DNA of 64,000 nucleotides, taken from positions 4,398,001 to 4,462,000 of the forward strand of contig NZ_KV440953.1 in the NCBI RefSeq assembly GCF_001636425.1, written 5' to 3'. A program made the translations under genes and the position numbers. Below are positions 44,626-53,299 of this stretch, piece by piece. The notes beneath the pieces are model-generated. The model worked only from the letters and a program-made list of their open reading frames with translations. It had not been told where the DNA came from and ran no database searches. Within the stretch, counting starts at the first letter, position 1, and each line of letters opens with the position of its first letter. This stretch comes from Heyndrickxia acidicola. GTDB lineage: Bacteria; Bacillota; Bacilli; Bacillales; Bacillaceae_C.

Positions 44626-45822
44626 TTGATAGGTGAATGGTTGATTGAATGCCTTAAGGGTATCGGCAGATTTTTTCTGAACCCGCTTTTCTATCTTTCT
44701 ATTATTCTTGCAGTCGTTTCAGGGGTACGGAGGATGAAACGGGAACGCAAGGACTTTCATGTCAGTATTTATCCCATTTTCCATGAGCTTCGATACCTGT
44801 TCCCGGCAGGTTTATTGGGAGGATTGACCCTTTCAGTTATCGCCATGGCTGCAGGCTTCACCATTTCATTTGCCATGATTGCAGCAGCGACATGTACAAC
44901 GATTATATTAGCGATAGCAGGAAATCATCGTCTGTTGTCTCCCGCCTTTACGCTGGGAGCGGCTTTTGCAGCTCTTTATGCTGTGAAAACGCTGGGTCTG
45001 CATCTTCCGCTGTTTGGTTCGGCTGTCTCTCAGACTCCTCAAAACAGCCTAGCTGGTTTTGTGATTTTGATGGGCCTTTTGCTTTCAGCCGAAGGAATTT
45101 TCATGTCACGCAATAGCTCGAAGTCAGGATCGCCAAGGCTGAGAAAAAGCCGCCGCGGCTTGACGGTGGGAGCATTCCAGTCGAAAAGGCTGTGGCTTGT
45201 CCCGGTTTTCTGCTTAATGCCTGCTGGACCTTTGGTTTCGCATTTTCATTGGTGGCCCGTTATTGATTGGGGCGGCCATTCCTATTCTGTTGTGCTGCTG
45301 CCATTTTTAATTGGCTTTCAGCAGCAGATTCAGAGCAGCCTTCCAGAAGAGGCCGTCACACGACTTGGCAGACAGATTGCAAGGCTTGGCGTCCTGGTTA
45401 GTGTGGTGGCGATAGCCGGCATCTGGATTCCGTATCTTCCAGTAGCTGCTGCCGCAATCGCCATAGCAGGACGGGCATGGATCTCATACCGCCACCGGGT
45501 GCGGGAAAATGCCAACCCTTATTACTTTACACCGCAAAAAGAAGGCCTCATGATATTGGCAGTCATTCCAGGGACGCCTGCTGAAAAGATGGATATCAAA
45601 ACGGGTGAGCTCATCTTTAAGTGCAATGGCACCCGGATTCAGCACAAAGCCGATATCTACAAGGCGCTGCAAAAGAATGGCGCCTATTGTAAGCTGGATA
45701 TCATTGATACAAAAGGTGAAATCCGCTTTGTCCAAGGAGCCTTGTACGAAGGTGACCATCATGAACTCGGCATTATAACAATCGATGAAAAGAAGAAATG
45801 GGACGGAAATGAAGCGTCCTGA
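44626..45822 (+). CDS. minJ: Cell division topological determinant MinJ
   Basis: 398-residue membrane protein with six to eight TM helices in the first about 300 residues and a C-terminal PDZ-like domain (about 305-385; EGLMILAVIPGTPAEKMDIK, LIFKCNGTRIQHKADIYKAL). B. subtilis MinJ (397 residues) bridges DivIVA and MinD at poles and septa, and lies downstream of ctpB in the same neighbourhood. The swrA gene found between them in some strains is absent. The TTG at 44626 is best placed after AAAGGAGG (7 nt); the GTG at 44617 overlaps that ribosome site. Confidence 0.9.
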   Translation: MIGEWLIECLKGIGRFFLNPLFYLSIILAVVSGVRRMKRERKDFHVSIYPIFHELRYLFPAGLLGGLTLSVIAMAAGFTISFAMIAAATCTTIILAIAGNHRLLSPAFTLGAAFAALYAVKTLGLHLPLFGSAVSQTPQNSLAGFVILMGLLLSAEGIFMSRNSSKSGSPRLRKSRRGLTVGAFQSKRLWLVPVFCLMPAGPLVSHFHWWPVIDWGGHSYSVVLLPFLIGFQQQIQSSLPEEAVTRLGRQIARLGVLVSVVAIAGIWIPYLPVAAAAIAIAGRAWISYRHRVRENANPYYFTPQKEGLMILAVIPGTPAEKMDIKTGELIFKCNGTRIQHKADIYKALQKNGAYCKLDIIDTKGEIRFVQGALYEGDHHELGIITIDEKKKWDGNEAS

Positions 45823-45833
45823 TACGATGTACG

Positions 45834-45867
45834 AAAAAGCCATTTTCCTTCGGGAGATGGCTTTTTA
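45834..45867 (+). terminator. minJ terminator
   Basis: AAAAGCCAT ... ATGGCTTTTT with a 12-nt loop. Confidence 0.8.
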
Positions 45868-45889
45868 TAATAGGATAAGTTTGGTTTCG

Positions 45890-45938
45890 CTCGTAAGTTC
45901 CTCATTTTCGCCCGTAAACTCTAGTATTTCGCCCGTAA
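45890..45938. repeat. 21-bp tandem repeat array B
   Basis: Three copies of TTTCGC(C/T)CGTAA with C(C/T)CGTAA at 45890, 45911 and 45932, an exact 21-bp period. The unit resembles array A at 9891-9982 (TTTTNGCCCGATTA). It lies between minJ and the IclR gene. Confidence 0.75.
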
Positions 45939-46072
45939 GCTTTCTAGAAAAGCAGAATGGCTTCTCAGTATGCACGAATAATAATAAAATTTACCCAATT
46001 TCCGTTGATTCCAACTCTAATTTTTGTTAAATTTAGACTAATCAAACATAAATTCAAAACACAAGGAGAGTT

Positions 46073-46816
46073 ATGGTACAGTCTATTGATCGAGCCGTAG
46101 GAATTATTAGATTACTGGATTCTGATGACAAAAAAGGAGACTGGGCCATTTCGGAGATTGCTGAAAAAACTTCTCTTCCAGTCAGCACCGTGCACAGACT
46201 GCTCAATACGTTGATGAAACACGGGCTTGTCTCACAAACTCCTGAAACAAAGCTGTATAAAGCTGGGCCGTTGTGGATGGAAATCGGCCTTCACCAGCTG
46301 GAAAAGATCGATTACAGAACAGTAGCAAGAGAAGCGATGAAGCAGCTGTCCTCTGAAGTTGAGGAAAGCGTCTATCTGAATATACCTCATGGAATGGACT
46401 CGATTATTATTGAGAGAGTGGATAGTCCATCGAATGTCCGAATTATTGATAACTTAGGAGACAGGATTCCTCTTTCCATTGGTGCAGCTAATAAAGCCAT
46501 ACTATCGAAAATGGATCGGAAAGAGAGACAGGATATCATCCGCCAGCTGCTGTCTTCGTCACCTGAACAAATGAAATTGTTTATGGACCAATTAGTGAGC
46601 ATTGAGCAGCAGGGCTATGCTTTAAGCTTCGGTGAGAGAACACCGGGAACGGCAGCTGTGGCTTCACCCATTTTAGGATTTCATAATAAAGTAGTAGGTT
46701 CTATCAGTATTGGCGTGCTGAGCCAGCGGATGAACGATGCTCGCATGCCATTGCTTATTGAAAAAGTAATGCAAACAGCAAATGAAATATCTGCAAAAAT
46801 CGGCAGTACGATGTAA
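46073..46816 (+). CDS. IclR-family transcriptional regulator
   Basis: 247-residue regulator. The N-terminal winged HTH (about residues 3-65; SIDRAVGIIRLLDSDDKKGD and SLPVSTVHRLLNTLMKHGLV) is followed by the GAF-like IclR effector domain (about 75-245; the signature GYALSFGERTPGTAAVASPI). AAGGAGAG precedes the ATG. A RocB-like peptidase gene follows about 70 bp later in the same direction and may be part of its regulon. IclR proteins often sense small carboxylates. Confidence 0.9.
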   Translation: MVQSIDRAVGIIRLLDSDDKKGDWAISEIAEKTSLPVSTVHRLLNTLMKHGLVSQTPETKLYKAGPLWMEIGLHQLEKIDYRTVAREAMKQLSSEVEESVYLNIPHGMDSIIIERVDSPSNVRIIDNLGDRIPLSIGAANKAILSKMDRKERQDIIRQLLSSSPEQMKLFMDQLVSIEQQGYALSFGERTPGTAAVASPILGFHNKVVGSISIGVLSQRMNDARMPLLIEKVMQTANEISAKIGSTM

Positions 46817-46885
46817 ACCGTCGTTTATTTATATCCGTATAGTGGAATGCGTTTCCACGATTCGGAAAAACGAGGAGGGCTTATG

Positions 46886-48532
46886 ATGCCAAAATGGAAA
46901 ACAAAAGAGCAGGTGGTTCAATTATTATGCGAGCTTGTTCAAATTCCGAGTATTACGGGCTCACAAGCAGAGAGGGTGCTTCCCGATTTTGTCATCGAAC
47001 AATTATCTGCTTTCTCCTATTTCCAAAAGCATCCTGATCATTTGCAGAAAAACCCGGTTGGAGATGGACGGCATTTTGTGACAGCCCTTGTGAAAAAGAA
47101 TTCTGAGATCAAAAACACAGTCATTCTTGTCAGCCATTTTGATGTGGTGGACGTGCAGGATTATGGGGTATGGAAAGAATATGCTTTTCAGCCAAAAGAG
47201 CTGACTTCGTTATTTTATCGCAATAAAGACAAGGTACCAGAAGCTGTCCGTGATGACATTGCGTCAGGAAATTGGCTGTTTGGCAGAGGGACCATGGATA
47301 TGAAATGCGGATTAGCCCTTCATATGGCCATGATTGAAAAAGCCATCGGGGGAGCGTTTGACGGCAACATCCTATTGCTTGCGGTTCCGGATGAAGAAGT
47401 GAATTCAGCAGGGATGAGGGCTGCGGTTCCAAGGCTATTGGAATTGGCACAGCAGTATGGACTGGACTACACAGCTGTTTTGAATTCGGAACCAATGTTT
47501 ACCCAATATCCCGGGGACCAAAATAAGTATATTTATACGGGTTCCATTGGAAAGGTACTGCCAGGCTTTTATTGCTACGGAAAAGAGACACATGTGGGAG
47601 AACCCTTTGCAGGCCTGAATGCCAACTTTATGGCGTCCATTTTAACGGCGGAACTGGAGTTAAACACAGAGCTTTGTGAAATGGTTGAGGGGGAAGCGGC
47701 CCCTCCGCCAACGAATTTACTCCAAAAAGATCTGAAGGAAGAATACTCTGTTCAAATACCACATCGCGCCGTTACACTTTTTAATTTGTTTTTGTTAGAA
47801 AAAACCATGGCGGATGTCGTTTTTCTTTTGCATCGAAAAGCCATCCAAGCTGCTGCTAAAATGGATGAATTTTATGCAAAGCGTGCAGCTGAATTCGCAA
47901 AATACAGCCCTTTTCATCTTCCTGAGCTTCAAGTAAAGGTCCTGACGTATGAGGAGCTTGTTTCATATGCCATTCATCAGCACGGAAAAGAGAAAATAAA
48001 AAGCCTTCAACAGGAGCTGTTAAGCAAGCAGGAGGATAAGGATGACAGAGAAGCAACGATTGAGGCAGTAGATAAACTGGCCATCATGTGCAAAGAACTG
48101 GCTCCCATGATCGTCCTGTTTTTTACACCGCCCTACTATCCTGCTGTCAGCTCACGCAACCATCCTTCTATTAAAACGGTAACCCGTGAAATGGCAGCTT
48201 ATGCCCTCGAAAGGCATGGCATTACGTTTAAAAAACAAAACTACTTTGGCGGGATATCCGATCTTAGCTATGTAGGCTTACAGTATCCTGCAGATTCCAT
48301 GGGATCTTTTATCCGCAATTTTCCGCTATGGGATCAGGGATACTCCATTCCTCTTAGTGAATTGGAAGAATTCGATGTGCCTGTGATCAATCTGGGGCCG
48401 ACAGGAAGAGATGCCCATCAATGGACGGAACGATTAGATATCGGCTATTCTCTTGACATTCTGCTCGATATGCTGCCTGTTTGTATTCAAAAGCTTCATG
48501 AAGCACCTATAGAAATGCGCGTGATGGAATAA
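46886..48532 (+). CDS. M20-family peptidase, RocB-like (arginine utilisation type)
   Basis: 548-residue M20/M25/M40 metallopeptidase-fold protein close in length and motifs to B. subtilis RocB. Metal ligands are in LVSHFDVVDV, LFGRGTMDMKCGLALHMAM and LLAVPDEEVNSAGMRA, and the later SEPMFTQYPGD. RocB belongs to the arginine/ornithine utilisation regulon, but its reaction is not established. Here rocA, rocC, rocD and rocF are not adjacent; an IclR regulator is instead. I take the ATG at 46886, 7 nt after GAGGAGG; 46883 is possible. The frame extends upstream to 46847 without a ribosome site. Confidence 0.85.
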   Translation: MPKWKTKEQVVQLLCELVQIPSITGSQAERVLPDFVIEQLSAFSYFQKHPDHLQKNPVGDGRHFVTALVKKNSEIKNTVILVSHFDVVDVQDYGVWKEYAFQPKELTSLFYRNKDKVPEAVRDDIASGNWLFGRGTMDMKCGLALHMAMIEKAIGGAFDGNILLLAVPDEEVNSAGMRAAVPRLLELAQQYGLDYTAVLNSEPMFTQYPGDQNKYIYTGSIGKVLPGFYCYGKETHVGEPFAGLNANFMASILTAELELNTELCEMVEGEAAPPPTNLLQKDLKEEYSVQIPHRAVTLFNLFLLEKTMADVVFLLHRKAIQAAAKMDEFYAKRAAEFAKYSPFHLPELQVKVLTYEELVSYAIHQHGKEKIKSLQQELLSKQEDKDDREATIEAVDKLAIMCKELAPMIVLFFTPPYYPAVSSRNHPSIKTVTREMAAYALERHGITFKKQNYFGGISDLSYVGLQYPADSMGSFIRNFPLWDQGYSIPLSELEEFDVPVINLGPTGRDAHQWTERLDIGYSLDILLDMLPVCIQKLHEAPIEMRVME

Positions 48533-48614
48533 AATGATACCTTGATTATCCTGCCGAAAAAAAGGCCATATTATGGATATGCTTATATATCTATGAATGG
48601 AAGGAAACATTGAA

Positions 48615-50087
48615 TTGATGCAGGGAATTGAGATTCATGAAAAAAACATTGAAACAGGGATTTTTCAATTTATCTATCCCTTTTCCATAGAAAACGGGCT
48701 TGAGTTGAAGATTCTTCCTTTTTTAAAAGAACATGGCTTTTCCTTTTTTCAAATGGATCAATTGCAAAAAGAAACGGCCTATTACGGGGACTTTAGTGTT
48801 TCCCACCGCGAAATGGAAGCATACTTTTTGTCCTTTACAAATAAAGTTCTTTTTCCGCATACCGAACAACAAAAAGGGATCAAACGATACTCAAAGGCCT
48901 TAAATGTGAATGCACTGTTAAAAACAGAGCTTGTTTCCATTCCTTTTCAAATTGCATCGATTGATGTGATCCTTTGTCCCTTTGAACTGGGTTTTTTGAC
49001 GATTCGAACTCAAATAAAGGAATCAATGGAATTATCCCATGCTTTAGAGTTTGCAGGACGCTTTCGTAAGCTTGAGCCAAGAAACGACATAGACAAGAAA
49101 ACTCAAATCATTTTCAAGGAAAAAGAGTACGGCAAGGTAAATGATTTTGTTTATAACGTCCTGTTTGACGGTTTGCCGCATTTCTTTGAGGATATTCAAT
49201 CCAAGGGCTCTTATTTTGAGACCTTTCCTTTTTTTGAGGATGAAAGAATGTATGTTCAATCTTTGCTAAGTATCAAAGAAGAGGATGAAATTTGCCCGGC
49301 TGATCTATACAGGGCAGGAAGCCTGTGCGGTATCACTTCTGAAGGAGCACCGTTTATCAGTGCCGGCAACGAAGAATACATTCTGGATTATTTAAAGAAA
49401 AATGGCTACCATCGCTGGGCACCCTTGACTTACTTTGTGATGGAAGAGCATCTGTTTACATGCCTAACAAAAGAAAATTCCAGAAGGGTGTCAGAGCTCG
49501 CAGGCCAGCTTTACGGGGAGTTCTACTATGGGATTTTGCTCAACTTATTCCATAAAATCGTTTTGCTAAAATTAGGCCATGAGTACGCAGAATTGAATAT
49601 CCAAAACAACAATGCAAATATGGAGAAATTAATTTATTCGATTAACTCCTTCACGGCCAATTACTTTTCTCTAGAACTAATTTCTCAATCGCCGAGCCGC
49701 GAGGTGTTTTTTCTCCTTCGAAAAAAGTTTAACATTGAACTGTTATATAAAGAGGCGAAACGAACGCTGAGCAGCTTATTCAAATATCAGGAAAATGTAA
49801 ATGCAAAAAAAGAAAGCTTATTGCTATTATTGCTGACGCTTTATTCAGTAATTGGCCAAATGTTCGGCATGAGCCTTGTAACCTCGGATTTTATCGGTAA
49901 AATCAAGTGGGGCCATGTGCTGAAATATAACCCAGTTGAATATTTCGCCCTCATCGTAGCGGCAAGCGGAATTCTTGTTTCCATTGTATTAGGTCTCCAA
50001 AGTATACGCGAATGGCTGATGGACAGGAAAATTCGGAAAAAGTGGATCAAACAAACCGTGATGTCCTCAACGAAAGAAGAGAAATAA
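48615..50087 (+). CDS. Unknown membrane protein with a C-terminal two-TM hairpin
   Basis: I do not recognise the family. About 490 residues: a soluble N-terminal region of about 400 residues, rich in Phe and Tyr (FSFFQMDQLQKETAYYG, YGEFYYGILLNLFHKIVLLKLGHEY), then a long helix (EAKRTLSSLFKYQENVNAKKES) and two TM helices near 420-440 and 452-473. A basic tail follows (RKIRKKWIKQ). A long stalk helix followed by two closely spaced TMs at the C terminus resembles the layout of CorA-type ion channels, though the GMN motif is GMS here. The start is probably TTG 48615 or ATG 48618, after AAGGAAA; the ATG at 48597 has no ribosome site. Confidence 0.75.
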   Translation: MMQGIEIHEKNIETGIFQFIYPFSIENGLELKILPFLKEHGFSFFQMDQLQKETAYYGDFSVSHREMEAYFLSFTNKVLFPHTEQQKGIKRYSKALNVNALLKTELVSIPFQIASIDVILCPFELGFLTIRTQIKESMELSHALEFAGRFRKLEPRNDIDKKTQIIFKEKEYGKVNDFVYNVLFDGLPHFFEDIQSKGSYFETFPFFEDERMYVQSLLSIKEEDEICPADLYRAGSLCGITSEGAPFISAGNEEYILDYLKKNGYHRWAPLTYFVMEEHLFTCLTKENSRRVSELAGQLYGEFYYGILLNLFHKIVLLKLGHEYAELNIQNNNANMEKLIYSINSFTANYFSLELISQSPSREVFFLLRKKFNIELLYKEAKRTLSSLFKYQENVNAKKESLLLLLLTLYSVIGQMFGMSLVTSDFIGKIKWGHVLKYNPVEYFALIVAASGILVSIVLGLQSIREWLMDRKIRKKWIKQTVMSSTKEEK

Positions 50088-50197
50088 AGATGAATTTTGA
50101 TCTTTTTGAATAGCCTTGCTGCGGTCAACTTTGGAATAGGCCTTCATCTGGTGATGAAGGCTGTTTTGGCATTGGCCGGCGAGTGTACCGGGTATGG

Positions 50198-50540
50198 ATG
50201 AAGTCCGTATTGAGGAGATAACCAGTGTTTAGGGTCCTTCATAAGGGTGGTGAAGTCCGTTTCCAGGAGGTAACCAGTGGGAAGAGTCCTTCATAGGGTG
50301 GATGAAGTCCATTTTGAGGAAGTAACCAGTGTTTAGGGTCCTTCATAAGGCGGATGAAGTCCATTTTGGAGGAAGTAACCAGTGGGAAGAGTTCTTCATA
50401 GGGTGGATGAAGTCCGTATGGAGGAGGTAATCAGTGGTTAGGGTTCTTCATAAGAGGGATGAAGTCCGTTTCGAGGAGGTAACCTGTGGGAAGAGTCCTT
50501 CATAGGGTGGATGAAGTCCACTTTGCATATGTAACCAGTG
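50198..50540. repeat. 52-bp tandem repeat array 2
   Basis: Units beginning (A/G)TGAAGTCC start at 50198, 50250, 50302, 50354, 50407, 50459 and 50511: 52 bp each, with one of 53. Each ends in G(T/A/G)(T/C)CCTTCATA or TTCTTCATA before the next unit. Interior types alternate: CAGTGTTTAGGGTCCTTCAT and CAGTGGGAAGAGTCCTTCAT, giving a 104-bp higher-order unit. The interior (GAGGAGGTAACCAGTG) differs from array 1 but the period and junction are the same. It fills most of the gap before the MBL gene; 50541-50728 holds only a leader. Confidence 0.9.
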
Positions 50541-50728
50541 ATAAGCGTTTTTTACAAGGTGAATACTATTTTGGCAGAGTCAATAGGAAGTAAAGATCCT
50601 CTTTGCATTTTGAATTTTGATAAAGACCGCACAGAAGAAGGAATTTTATTAAACAAACAGAAAGTATATCTTACTTCCGCATCGAAACATTTTTGTTCGG
50701 AAGAAAAAAAGCGAAGGGGATAGACTGG

Positions 50729-51670
50729 ATGCCAATCAGTATGATTCAATCGAGATTTTTTTCATTAGCAAAGCTTTCAGAAGGCGTTTTTGCAGCGATT
50801 GCGAAAAAAGGCGCAGGGGCAATGAGCAATGCAGGAATTATTGATCTGGGGAATGAAGTGGTTGTTTTTGATACCTTTACTACTCCGAGTGCTGCGAGAG
50901 ATTTGCGGAAAGCAGCAGAGGATCTAACGCAGAAGGAAATTAAATATGTTTTTAACAGCCATTTTCATGGAGACCACACATTTGGAAATCAAATTTTTCA
51001 GGATGCTACTATCATATCAACTCCTGCGACAAGAGACTTACATAGAAAGAATAATAGGATTGAAGATCGTGACAAAGAACTGGAGGAAACAAAGCAGTAT
51101 TTGAGGCAGCTGAAAGAAAGAGCTAAAACAGAAAGCGATCCTGTTTTACTTTCAAGCCTTGATACCCAGTTAAAAGAGATGTCGAAGGTTTGTGAGGCAA
51201 TTTCCGATCTTGAAATAGTTCTGCCCAATTTAACCTTTGAAGAAAAGCTGGTCATACATGGTACAGACCGGACAGCAGAATTTTATTGCTTTGGCGGTGG
51301 GCATACAGAAAGTGATGCTTTTTTATATATTCCTGAAGAAAAAATTGCCTTTATGGGGGACCTCGTATTAGAAAATCTGCATCCTCCACTATTTCATTCC
51401 CAGGAATTTAAAGACAATTTATTAAAGGTTCGTCAATTGGATATAGAAAGAATTGTACCCGGCCATGGCAATATCGTGACAAAAAACCAGATTGACGTCA
51501 TGATTGCCTATTTGACTCATTTAAATGAAAAAGTAACGCGTTCAATTGAAAAAGGCATGACATTGGAGGAGCTATTAGTCTCAGAGATATCTGCAGACTA
51601 TGCGGCCTGGACAGGTATTGATGGATATAAACGAAATTTGAATGCCGTATACCAAGAACAAAATCGATAA
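50729..51670 (+). CDS. MBL-fold metallohydrolase
   Basis: 313-residue metallo-beta-lactamase-fold hydrolase. The metal-binding motif HFHGDHTFGN is at about residue 83. Later ligands are in CFGGGHTESDAFLYIPEEKIAFMGD and VPGHGNIV. An unusual insertion of about 60 charged residues (RKNNRIEDRDKELEETKQYL and on) between the first and second motif is predicted to be a helical hairpin. No signal peptide, so cytosolic. The substrate is unknown. I chose the ATG at 50729 with GAAGGGGA upstream; the longer frame from 50693 lacks a ribosome site. A terminator follows. Confidence 0.85.
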   Translation: MPISMIQSRFFSLAKLSEGVFAAIAKKGAGAMSNAGIIDLGNEVVVFDTFTTPSAARDLRKAAEDLTQKEIKYVFNSHFHGDHTFGNQIFQDATIISTPATRDLHRKNNRIEDRDKELEETKQYLRQLKERAKTESDPVLLSSLDTQLKEMSKVCEAISDLEIVLPNLTFEEKLVIHGTDRTAEFYCFGGGHTESDAFLYIPEEKIAFMGDLVLENLHPPLFHSQEFKDNLLKVRQLDIERIVPGHGNIVTKNQIDVMIAYLTHLNEKVTRSIEKGMTLEELLVSEISADYAAWTGIDGYKRNLNAVYQEQNR

Positions 51671-51727
51671 ATCTATTTTATGGTTTGTTTAGGTTAATTT
51701 GCTCCGATTACCGCTGTTTAGAAGCAT

Positions 51728-51758
51728 AAAAGCTGCCAGCGTTTACGGCAGCTTTTTT
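51728..51758. terminator. Terminator between convergent MBL and XRE-DUF1232 genes
   Basis: AAAAGCTGCC agcgtttac GGCAGCTTTTTT, symmetrical enough to serve both strands. Confidence 0.82.
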
Positions 51759-51871
51759 CAGGGTAGTCTTCAACTGAAATAAAGAAAATACAGCGAGGTC
51801 GTTCTATTGGGATGAGGGCCCAGCAGCATTGGCCAAATGCAGGGCTCGCTTTACCAAAGACATGGGGGAGG

Positions 51872-52507
51872 TTATTTATTTAGTATATCAGCAATAATCT
51901 GAACAGCCATGGCGTCATCCAAGTAGCCAATCGGGAAAATATAATCAGGAATAACATCCACAGGTGAAATAAAATAGAGCAATGCAGCGCCAATCAAAAT
52001 CAGTTCTACAGGGGTGCCCTGGCGTAAACGGAATCGTTCATACATTCCTTTTAACTGGCTGATAAAAGGTCCGATTGCTCCTATGCTCTGCAGCTTTGAC
52101 TCAAATTTGTTTAAAATCGTTTGGGTTCCTTCATTTGTTTGAACATATCCCTTGTATTCCTCCAGCTTTTGTTTAACGCTTCCGATTGTAAAATTTTTCT
52201 CGTACAATTCAGAGGCTGCAAGGATATCCTGAATTGAGTTAACGGAGCTTGTAAGATCAAACGTGGTTTCCAGCTTTTGTTCAATCGGGAAACCAGCCGC
52301 TTTAAATAAATCCGCGATAGGCACATGAAGGCATTCCGCAAATTTCTGGAGGTGCTCCGGTTTTGCTTTCCTTTTTCCGTTTATAATACGTGAAATGGTA
52401 GCTGTATCAATTCCCGTTTTGGCGCTGAGCATCCTCATGGATAATTTCTGTTCCTCTAAAAGCTTTTTTATTTGTTTTCCAAGCTTGTTTGTATCTACGT
52501 CGGACAT
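51872..52507 (-). CDS. XRE-family HTH domain fused to DUF1232 (YkvA-like) domain
   Basis: 211-residue protein. The N-terminal Cro/CI HTH (about residues 8-62; LSMRMLSAKTGIDTATISRI and INGKRKAKPEHLQKFAECLH) is followed by a helical middle region, and a C-terminal DUF1232 domain (about 165-211) with GAALLYFISPVDVIPDYIFP and GYLDDAMAVQII. DUF1232 usually occurs as a small stand-alone membrane-associated protein (YkvA), so this fusion suggests a membrane-tethered DNA-binding protein. I chose the ATG at 52507 (GAGAGGAAG 8 nt upstream); the frame extends to 52552 with no family features. Confidence 0.85.
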   Translation of the reverse strand: MSDVDTNKLGKQIKKLLEEQKLSMRMLSAKTGIDTATISRIINGKRKAKPEHLQKFAECLHVPIADLFKAAGFPIEQKLETTFDLTSSVNSIQDILAASELYEKNFTIGSVKQKLEEYKGYVQTNEGTQTILNKFESKLQSIGAIGPFISQLKGMYERFRLRQGTPVELILIGAALLYFISPVDVIPDYIFPIGYLDDAMAVQIIADILNK

Positions 52508-52699
52508 TCTTACGCTTCCTCTCCATTCCAACCATACTTTCACTGTTTTCAAAAAAGATCATTGCACTATAAAGCAGTATTCTTCAAAAAGGGGTAGTTT
52601 GTTTTCATAAAATACGATACAATCGTGTTGACGTTTTGTCAACGCAAGGATGCAAAAGAGTGGACATTTTCAGTTGAAACTGTCTGTCCTTAAGTCAGG

Positions 52700-53023
52700 C
52701 TACTTCTCAACATTTTCTTTAACATCCTTATGAATTTCCTTAACCTCGCCATGCATCTTCTTAATTAATTCGAGCTGTTCCATAATGGCTTTATGATCCT
52801 CCTTGGCTCTATCTTCTGAATTTTTCCCCAGAATAGTGGTCCCCACGGCTAAAAGAGGAAGGGTAATAAGCTGAATGACATTTGACCAATACATAAGCGT
52901 ATTCATGTATTTCGGCATCGCCAACGGCAGAAGCGAGTAAATCAAAAATATATAGAATGCCCACATGGTGCCTAGAGCGATTGTTGCATGCTTTGCAAGG
53001 AATTCATTAAACTGTTTGATCAT
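52700..53023 (-). CDS. Small two-TM membrane protein with a charged C-terminal helix
   Basis: 107-residue protein of no family I can name with certainty. It has two TM helices (about residues 14-34 and 45-65; ATIALGTMWAFYIFLIYSLL and YWSNVIQLITLPLLAVGTTI) and a charged amphipathic tail of about 40 residues (KIMHGEVKEIHKDVKENVEK type). AAGGATG lies upstream of the ATG. The gene stands alone on the minus strand between the XRE-DUF1232 and serine hydrolase genes. Confidence 0.7.
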   Translation of the reverse strand: MIKQFNEFLAKHATIALGTMWAFYIFLIYSLLPLAMPKYMNTLMYWSNVIQLITLPLLAVGTTILGKNSEDRAKEDHKAIMEQLELIKKMHGEVKEIHKDVKENVEK

Positions 53024-53299
53024 GTTCGCTGCACATCCTTTTTCATAGATAGTATTTATTTACCCGGTAACTTAGTAAAATAACAGGATAAAAGTTTCCA
53101 AAGATGTTTATAGATGTACATGATGACACAGACTGGAATATGTAATGATTTATAGTTCATTGGGTCCATTTTCCATCCAGTTTTTGAAAATAGATTGAAA
53201 GAATCAGTGGAACTCTTATGAAAATTTGCTATAATGGCAGAGGAAAGATGCTTTCACCCTTTTCAAAATATCCGAACGCTCCAAGAAAGGTAGTTATTT

